The notes under the pieces were generated by a model. It saw only the letters and a program-made list of their open reading frames with translations. It searched no databases and was not told where the DNA came from. A stretch of DNA of 49,981 nt from Sphingobium soli (GTDB lineage: Bacteria; Pseudomonadota; Alphaproteobacteria; Sphingomonadales; Sphingomonadaceae): the NCBI RefSeq assembly GCF_020782245.1, contig NZ_JAJGNP010000021.1:1-49981 (forward strand). The letters are read 5' to 3'. Below, one piece after another: positions 44,491 to 49,981 of this stretch (the stretch's first letter is position 1; the number at the start of each line of letters is the position of its first letter). The translations under genes were made by a program, and so were the position numbers.

Positions 44491-46643
44491 TGACTGAAAT
44501 CCTGATCTACGGGATCGTCGGCGATAGCTGGGACGGTCTCGATGCGAACACGCTTGTCCCAATGATTTCCGATGGCGACGATGCACTGGATGTGCGGATC
44601 AACAGCCCTGGCGGTTACGTCATGGAAGGTCTGGCGATCTACAACGCGATCATCCGGCAGAAGGCCAAGGGTCGCAAGGTCACCACACATATCGATGGAC
44701 TTGCTGCCTCGATGGGTTCGGTCATTGCAATGGCCGGCGACGACATCATCATGGCCGACAATGCGCTGATGATGATCCATAATCCGTGGGACTGCGCCTG
44801 CGGCGATGCGGCGGACCTGCGCCGTGCGGCCGATAAGCTGGACATGATCCGCGACCAGATCGTGGGCATCTATGCCAAGCAGACGGGCATCGACGCCGAT
44901 GCGCTGGTCACCATGCTCGACGCTGAAACATGGATGACGGCCATCGAAGCCCTCGCCCAGAATTTCGTCACATCGACCGAGGACGCGATCACCGTATCGG
45001 CGTCTTACGTCAAGCCATTCGGGTTCAAGCACGTGCCCGATAGCCCGCTCATCTCCGCAATGGCGATGGCGCGCACCACCCCGACGGCGCCCGCGCCAAA
45101 GACCAAGGACAATCCCATGAACCTTTATCAGACCCGCGCGGCGCTGGTTGCCGCGATCGCCACGTTCCAGAAGGACGGCGGCACCCAGGATGAGATCGAC
45201 AAGATCCGCAATTCCGCTGTCGCGCTCGATGCGAAGGACGCGCTTCCCACCACCGGCGCGCTGGCTATGGCAGGCAGCGCCGGAACGACCGGACTGACGG
45301 CGGCTGATGTTCAAACCGCCGTCGCTACCGAGCGCACTCGCGTCACCGGTATCCGCAATCTGGGCCGCAAGCACGGCATGGCCGACGATTTCATCGAGGA
45401 GTTGATCGCTGACGACACCACGCTGGACGCGGCTCGCGAGAAGATCCTGGACAAGCTGGCCGAGGCTGGTGACGCCGCGAATATCGGACACAGCAGTCCA
45501 GCGCGAGTGACGCAGGACGCCCGCGACAAGTTCATCGAGGGCGCCACCAACTGGATTCTGGTCAAGGCTGGCGTCGCCAACTTGGTCGAAAAAGCGGCTG
45601 CCGCGCGCGGAGAAACCGTTCGCATCGATCCCGGCGAATTCCGGGGCGTGCGCAACGTTGACCTGGCCCGCGAGGCCCTATCTAACATGGGCATCAGCTG
45701 CCAGTCCCGCGACCCGGAGGTGATCGTACGCGAGGCGATGACCGCGCGCAGCGCCATCATCACCCAGACGACCGGCGACTTCCCGATCCTATTCGAGAAC
45801 GCGATCCACCGCACGCTTCAGGCGTCCTATGCGATCACGCCTGACACCTGGTCGCGCTTCGCGGGCACCGGTTCCGTGACCGACTTCCGCCCGCACACCC
45901 GCTACCTACGCGGTAGCTTCGGCGCGCTGGACAATGTGAACGAAGCCGGCGAATTCAAGAACAAGCCGATCCCGGATCTGGCGAAGGAACAGATCAGCGC
46001 CACGACCAAGGGCAACATCATCAATCTATCGCGGCAGGCGATCGTCAACGATGACATGCAGGTGTTTTCCGGCCTCGCCGTGGACCTCGGCCGGGCCGCC
46101 AAGCTGACGATCGAAATCGATGTCTACGCGCTGCTCAACTCCAACCCGACCATGAACGATGGCGTCGCCCTGTTCCATGCAAGCCATGGCAACCTGGCTG
46201 GTGCCGGGGCAGCACCGTCTGTAGCGGCGTTCGACGCGATCGATGTCGCCATGTCGCAGCAGAAGGATGTCAGCGGTAACGAGTTCCTCGAAATTTCACC
46301 GAACGTCCTTCTGGTGCCACGCGGCCTGCGCGGCGCCGCAGTCACCGTGAACGGCAGCGAATACGATCCAGACGCGGTGAACAAGCTCCAGAAACCGAAC
46401 ATTGTGAAGGGGCTGTTCAGCGACATCGTCGCTTCGCCGCGCCTGACTGGCACCGCTTACTACGCCTTCGCCGATCCGCAGGTGGCCCCGGCGATTGAGG
46501 TCGCCTTCCTCAACGGTGTTACCGAGCCCTTCACGGACAGCCAGGAAGGCTGGCGCGTCGATGGCGTCGAATGGAAGGTTCGCCACGATTATGGCGTCGG
46601 CGCTGTGAACTGGCGCTCCGCCTACAAGCAGCCGGGGGCATAA
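44490..46643 (+). CDS. ClpP-like protease / scaffold / major capsid protein fusion
   Basis: 717 residues from ATG 44490. Residues 1-170 are a ClpP-type serine protease: RINSPGGYVMEGLAI, catalytic Ser74 (GLAASMGSV), His97 (MMIHNPW) and an acidic residue near 144. Residues ~210-370 form a helical scaffold-like segment (KHGMADDFIEELIADDTTLD). Residues ~375-717 are the major capsid protein, homologous to the C-terminal half of 3142-5274. The left prophage carries a U35-type protease in place of this one. ATG 45117 has AAGGA seven bases upstream and would give a 508-residue scaffold-capsid product. Confidence 0.88.
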   Translation: MTEILIYGIVGDSWDGLDANTLVPMISDGDDALDVRINSPGGYVMEGLAIYNAIIRQKAKGRKVTTHIDGLAASMGSVIAMAGDDIIMADNALMMIHNPWDCACGDAADLRRAADKLDMIRDQIVGIYAKQTGIDADALVTMLDAETWMTAIEALAQNFVTSTEDAITVSASYVKPFGFKHVPDSPLISAMAMARTTPTAPAPKTKDNPMNLYQTRAALVAAIATFQKDGGTQDEIDKIRNSAVALDAKDALPTTGALAMAGSAGTTGLTAADVQTAVATERTRVTGIRNLGRKHGMADDFIEELIADDTTLDAAREKILDKLAEAGDAANIGHSSPARVTQDARDKFIEGATNWILVKAGVANLVEKAAAARGETVRIDPGEFRGVRNVDLAREALSNMGISCQSRDPEVIVREAMTARSAIITQTTGDFPILFENAIHRTLQASYAITPDTWSRFAGTGSVTDFRPHTRYLRGSFGALDNVNEAGEFKNKPIPDLAKEQISATTKGNIINLSRQAIVNDDMQVFSGLAVDLGRAAKLTIEIDVYALLNSNPTMNDGVALFHASHGNLAGAGAAPSVAAFDAIDVAMSQQKDVSGNEFLEISPNVLLVPRGLRGAAVTVNGSEYDPDAVNKLQKPNIVKGLFSDIVASPRLTGTAYYAFADPQVAPAIEVAFLNGVTEPFTDSQEGWRVDGVEWKVRHDYGVGAVNWRSAYKQPGA

Positions 46644-46654
46644 CCGTAGGAAAA

Positions 46655-46678
46655 GACGGGGCCCGCCCGGTCCCCGTC
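46655..46678 (+). terminator. Hairpin just after the capsid gene
   Basis: GACGGGG (46655-46661) pairs with CCCCGTC (46672-46678), 7 bp with a 10-nt loop, starting 11 bases after the stop. No U-tract. It matches in position the hairpins after the left prophage capsid gene, so it may set capsid mRNA level. Confidence 0.4.
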
Positions 46679-46699
46679 CCTCATTGAGGGAGAATATCC

Positions 46700-46927
46700 A
46701 TGAAGTTCGTCAAGCTGCTGACGTCAGCTCACGTCAACGGGGTGCTTCGCCACCCCGATGAAGGCGTGCTGCACGTCACGAACGAAGAGGCTGAGCGCCT
46801 GTTCGACAATGAGACTGCGGAGGATGTTTCCGCCGATTTCGACGAGGAGCAGGCAAAGGACGCTCCGAAGGACACCATCAACACCGGCGGTTCGGCAAAA
46901 AAGCCGGCTGCGGGTAAGCAGGAGTAA
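46700..46927 (+). CDS. Unknown small acidic protein (right prophage only)
   Basis: 75 residues, ATG 46700 with GGGAGAATATCC upstream. Acidic middle (FDNETAEDVSADFDEEQAKDA), polar C-terminus (GGSAKKPAAGKQE). No counterpart in the left prophage, where DUF2190 directly follows the capsid gene. It may be a decoration or scaffold accessory protein; not recognised. Confidence 0.7.
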   Translation: MKFVKLLTSAHVNGVLRHPDEGVLHVTNEEAERLFDNETAEDVSADFDEEQAKDAPKDTINTGGSAKKPAAGKQE

Positions 46928-46933
46928 GCCGCG

Positions 46934-47272
46934 ATGGCACGTAATTTCGTTCAGCCGGGTGACACGCTCACTTTCACCGCTCCTTATGCAGTCACCAGCG
47001 GCGCCGGCATGCTTGTTGGCGCGGTATTTTCCGTCGCCCTGAATGCTGCGGCGCTGGGCGCTCCCGTCGAGGGTAAAACGAGCGGCGTCTGGGATTTGCC
47101 GAAGGCGACCGGGGAGGCATGGGTAGCCTACACGACCAAGGTCTACTGGGATAATATCAACAAGCGCCTGACCAGCACTGCTTCCGGCAACACCTATGTC
47201 GGCGTCGCGGTGCAGAATCAGGCATCAGCCGATACAAGCGGCCGCGCCAAACTCAATGGCACGGTCGCCTGA
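46934..47272 (+). CDS. DUF2190-family capsid decoration-like protein (right)
   Basis: 112 residues, ATG 46934. ARNFVQPGDTLTFTAPYAV opening and KVYWDNINKRLTSTASGNTYVGVAV with the DUF2190 pattern. Homologue of 2712-3056. Located after the small acidic gene and just before the head-tail joining gene. Confidence 0.75.
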   Translation: MARNFVQPGDTLTFTAPYAVTSGAGMLVGAVFSVALNAAALGAPVEGKTSGVWDLPKATGEAWVAYTTKVYWDNINKRLTSTASGNTYVGVAVQNQASADTSGRAKLNGTVA

Positions 47273-47274
47273 CC

Positions 47275-47628
47275 ATGCCTGATCCGTTTGCTTCGGCGCT
47301 GGACGCCATATTTTATGGCCCCGGCTCCGAAGCGGCGGAGATTATCACGATCTATGGGCAGCATATTGCCGATGTGCGCATCATCCGGTCCAAGGCGGAC
47401 CGCGAGGCGCGCTTTGGCGATGGCCAGATGGTTGCGGCAAGCTGCACCGTCGACATCCGTCGCTCGCAAGCGCCCGAACTGAATGATGGTGATCGGCTGC
47501 TCGTCGGCGCGATCGTCGATGAGGCTTTCGTCCCGGCCGAGGAGCTGGTCCTCACCGGTCAGCCGGTGTCGGATGTCGAAGGCATGACCTGGACCATGGG
47601 TTATGAGGCGGTGGAGCCGGCGCGGTGA
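47275..47628 (+). CDS. Head-tail joining protein (right)
   Basis: 117 residues, ATG 47275, two bases after the preceding stop. Same slot and size as 2358-2699, with shared RFGD and RRSQ signatures. An acidic turn (ELNDGDRLLVGAIVDE) is present. Stop overlaps the next GTG start (GTGA). Confidence 0.7.
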   Translation: MPDPFASALDAIFYGPGSEAAEIITIYGQHIADVRIIRSKADREARFGDGQMVAASCTVDIRRSQAPELNDGDRLLVGAIVDEAFVPAEELVLTGQPVSDVEGMTWTMGYEAVEPAR

Positions 47629-48308
47629 AGATCAAGGCGGAGTATCGGCCGGGATCGCTGACCAAGTTGCTGCAGGTGATAGAAGGCGAGTGCGCGAGCG
47701 AAATCACGCAGATCATGCGCGAGGAAACACGCGACCTGACCCTTGAGTTACGCGACCAAGTGACCAGCGCCGGGCTGGGAAGGCGGCTTGCAAATACCTG
47801 GCGCGCCGAAGTTTATCCAAAGTCGGACAGGTCACTCAACCCAGCGGGCTATATTTGGTCGGCTGCGCCTGAAATTATATCATCATACATTGATGGCGCC
47901 ACGATCCGTCCCGTGAATGGCGGAAAATGGTTGTGGATACCGACCAAGGCAGTGCCGCGCCGGCGGCGGGCGAGCAATTATGCGTCGTCGCTGGGCAAGC
48001 GGTCGCGCGGCACGGCGATGACGCCCGAGGAAGTCGAACTGCATTTTAATGCAGAGTTCGACATCGCATTCGAGGGCGGCAAGGGCTTTGCATTCATCGA
48101 CGTGGTTTCCGGCCTGTCTGGCGGATATCGGCAGGCGACGGCAGGACGCCTGCGCGGCCGTCGCGGCATGGCGCCGCGCAAGGCCAAGCCCGTGCTGATG
48201 TTCACACTCGTCAAAGCCGTGAAGAAGCCGCGTTTGCTCGACCTTGATGGTCCAACACGGCGCGCCGCAAATCGCATTGCGGCCCGCCTCAATGCCCGGT
48301 GGCGTTGA
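47625..48308 (+). CDS. DUF6441-like phage head-tail region protein (right)
   Basis: 227 residues, GTG 47625. From residue ~45 on it is nearly identical to the left prophage copy (1678-2361), while the first ~45 residues are different, pointing to a recombination junction inside the gene. C-terminal basic region (RGRRGMAPRKAK) conserved. Confidence 0.75.
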   Translation: MKIKAEYRPGSLTKLLQVIEGECASEITQIMREETRDLTLELRDQVTSAGLGRRLANTWRAEVYPKSDRSLNPAGYIWSAAPEIISSYIDGATIRPVNGGKWLWIPTKAVPRRRRASNYASSLGKRSRGTAMTPEEVELHFNAEFDIAFEGGKGFAFIDVVSGLSGGYRQATAGRLRGRRGMAPRKAKPVLMFTLVKAVKKPRLLDLDGPTRRAANRIAARLNARWR

Positions 48309-48311
48309 GCC

Positions 48312-48746
48312 ATGTCGCTTCGTCATGAGGTCGATCAGGCGGTGCTTTCGCTGGTCCGCGCTGCCCTGCCCGATCATGAGGTCATCGGCCTGGAGGATGG
48401 CGCGGAGCGCGCGCGGCGCACGGGTGAGTTCGAGACCGTCACCCTGCGCGACGGACAGCTGGAAGAGGAAGGCGTCGACCTATGTCCGCCGACCTGGCAT
48501 TGGGTCCACCGGGTGCCGGTGGAACTGCGCGCCTATAAGCAGACGACGCCGCTGCGCGTCGTGATCGACCGGATTGCCGGGAAGATCGGTGCGGCGATCG
48601 CTGCCGATCGGTTCCTTGGCGGGCTGGTCGGCTATCTGGACGTCAGCGGCCTGGACGTCGAGCCATTGAGCAGTTTCGGGTCGCGCACCGAATTGGGCGC
48701 GACCTTCGACATCGTCGCCACCTATTCGAGTGACCGACCCCTCTGA
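48312..48746 (+). CDS. Conserved neck/tail completion protein (right)
   Basis: 144 residues, ATG 48312. About 94% identical to 1238-1672, the closest pair in the window. Function unknown, positioned before the tail tube gene. Confidence 0.75.
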   Translation: MSLRHEVDQAVLSLVRAALPDHEVIGLEDGAERARRTGEFETVTLRDGQLEEEGVDLCPPTWHWVHRVPVELRAYKQTTPLRVVIDRIAGKIGAAIAADRFLGGLVGYLDVSGLDVEPLSSFGSRTELGATFDIVATYSSDRPL

Positions 48747-48773
48747 ATTCAACTGACAACAAGGAGTTTGGCC

Positions 48774-49709
48774 ATGGCTTTTGGCATGGGCATCAATTCG
48801 GTCCTGCATGCTGTGACCGAAACCACCTATGGCGTCACGCCCGCCAGCGGTTTTCTGAAACTGCCATTCGTTTCGCATTCTATGGGCGAAGAACGCCCAC
48901 TGATCGAAGACGATCGGCTGGGTTTTGGCCGTGAGGGCCTTGATCCGACCTATGACGTGGCGACGAACGACGGCGATATCGTGGTCCCGATCGACGTGTT
49001 CGCCTTCGTCTATTGGCTCAAAGCCATGTTCGGCGCGCCGGTGACGACAGGAGCCGGCCCCTATACGCATGTGTTCGAGTCCGGAAAGGCCAGCCTTCCA
49101 AGCCATTCGATCGAAATCGGCAATCCTGATGTGCCCGCTTTTTCCGTGCATTATGGCGCCGTGCTGAACCAGATGCGCATCGGCATGGCGCGGAGCGGAT
49201 TACTAAACGCCTCGCTGTCTTTCATCGCCCAAGGAGAGTCTCAAAACTCGCCAACGTCCGTCGCGGGGCTAGCGGGAACACGGCAAGGCCCGCGCTTTGC
49301 GCAGGCGAGCGGCGTCATCAAGCGCGACGGTGTGGCGCTGGGCAATATCGTGTCGGCCGACATCGCCATTTCCAACGGCTTGGACAAGGTCGAGGTGATC
49401 CGGGAAGATGGCAGGATCGGCGGCGTCGTCCCCGGCGTCGTGCAGGCAGCGATCCGCTTCACTGCTCGCTTCAGTTCGCTGGACTTGCTCAATGCAGCAA
49501 CTAGCGGAACCCCGATCAATCTGGACGAGGTCGGCTGGGTGGGTGGACCCCACGCCATCAAATTCGCCTTTCCCAAGGTGTTTCTGCCGCGCGTGAAGCG
49601 TCCCGTATCCGGGCCCGGCGGCATCATGGCCGAATTCAACTGCCAGGCGAGTGGCGCCGAGGGTCACAAGGTCATTTGCACCGCCCTTTCGTCCGTCCAG
49701 AATATCTGA
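48774..49709 (+). CDS. Phage tail tube protein (right)
   Basis: 311 residues from ATG 48774, AAGGAG 7 bases upstream (TTG at 48768 rejected). Collinear with 274-1209, sharing MGINSV, TTYG, SGFLKLPFVS and the GVIKRDGVALGNIVSADIAISNG block. Forms the tail tube. Confidence 0.8.
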   Translation: MAFGMGINSVLHAVTETTYGVTPASGFLKLPFVSHSMGEERPLIEDDRLGFGREGLDPTYDVATNDGDIVVPIDVFAFVYWLKAMFGAPVTTGAGPYTHVFESGKASLPSHSIEIGNPDVPAFSVHYGAVLNQMRIGMARSGLLNASLSFIAQGESQNSPTSVAGLAGTRQGPRFAQASGVIKRDGVALGNIVSADIAISNGLDKVEVIREDGRIGGVVPGVVQAAIRFTARFSSLDLLNAATSGTPINLDEVGWVGGPHAIKFAFPKVFLPRVKRPVSGPGGIMAEFNCQASGAEGHKVICTALSSVQNI

Positions 49710-49719
49710 GGAGCGCATC

Positions 49720-49981
49720 ATGAGCGACGAAGTCGAAGATCAGGGCGAGATGGGTGCCGATAGTGCCCGTCCGGTTCCATCCTGCGTCGAGATGGGCGTG
49801 ACCGATGCCGAGGTTTTGGCTGAAATCCGCGTCGTCGATGCTGAAACAGGCGAGCGCATCGACAAGATCATCTTCGCGGATGCCGAGACCGGCAAGGTCC
49901 GCCGCTATGCCGTCGAAAATGGCGCGCTGGTGCTGGAGCAGGACCAGTTCAAGGTCATCGAGGAGGTTCGCCCGATCCGCC
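49720..49981 (+). CDS. Small tail-region protein (partial, C-terminus off window)
   Basis: 87 full codons from ATG 49720, with GAGGAG upstream; runs off the right edge. About 83% identical to the left partial gene at 1-262, and both are cut after exactly 262 bases. Function unknown. Confidence 0.8.
   Translation, partial: MSDEVEDQGEMGADSARPVPSCVEMGVTDAEVLAEIRVVDAETGERIDKIIFADAETGKVRRYAVENGALVLEQDQFKVIEEVRPIR

Noticed and set aside
1..49981. Inverted arrangement as a palindromic assembly artefact of one phage
   Set aside because: The two halves differ in repressor, integrase, primase, protease and many small genes, so they are distinct elements; a misjoin at the tRNA cannot be fully excluded.

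Overview
The window holds two related temperate siphophage-type prophages lying head to head around one host tRNA-Gly gene (24915-24988), which sits almost exactly at the window centre. High GC content, strong GC3 bias (hence long antisense shadow frames), a REP-like CTTGTCGAAG element, many GTG starts and a GTTC-N7-GTTC SOS box all suggest a sphingomonad-type alphaproteobacterium. Genus is not resolved.

Left prophage (1-24887), read outward from the tRNA: tyrosine integrase, four small unknown genes, a cytosine-C5 methyltransferase and three small genes form one rightward operon (20455-24887). A regulatory hub follows (19117-20424): an S24-type CI repressor, a Cro-like protein, five TTACGATTNTCGTAA-type operators, and a small divergent gene behind a LexA box. 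A long leftward transcript then encodes a CII-like protein, two unknown genes, an ASCH-like protein, DUF5131, an N6/N4 methyltransferase, a Lar-type zinc protein, a second ASCH protein, SSB and a PrimPol-SF3 primase-helicase. After these come a candidate origin, a DUF6362-type gene, a conserved control/cos region, and then terminase, gpW, portal, protease-capsid fusion, DUF2190, head-tail joining genes and tail tube.

Right prophage (25006-49981) mirrors this plan on the other strand: integrase, five small genes, a different CI repressor with ATGAGATTTGTCTCAT-type operators, then Cro-like and CII-like genes, a winged-helix gene, two ParB-domain proteins, an unknown gene, a phage-borne DNA polymerase sliding clamp (DnaN), a 12-cysteine microprotein, a methyltransferase-like protein and a DnaG-type primase fused to an SF3 helicase. 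Candidate origin, DUF6362, control/cos region, terminase, gpW, portal, ClpP-capsid fusion, DUF2190, joining genes and tail tube follow. Both prophages run off the window in the same gene at the same nucleotide.

The two phages share a chassis but carry swapped parts: different repressor/operator pairs (which would let both be resident), different primases on the same helicase, different proteases on the same capsid protein, and different integrases. Similarity rises toward the window ends, where the tail modules are closest. The points most worth following up are a LexA-controlled candidate antirepressor opposite a CI lacking the Ala-Gly cleavage pair, internal starts in both protease-capsid fusions giving nested 507/508-residue products, phage-specific GGGAGG/GGAAGG iteron clusters at the probable origins, and a conserved hairpin plus homopolymer/GGGTCCTTCC block before the terminase genes.
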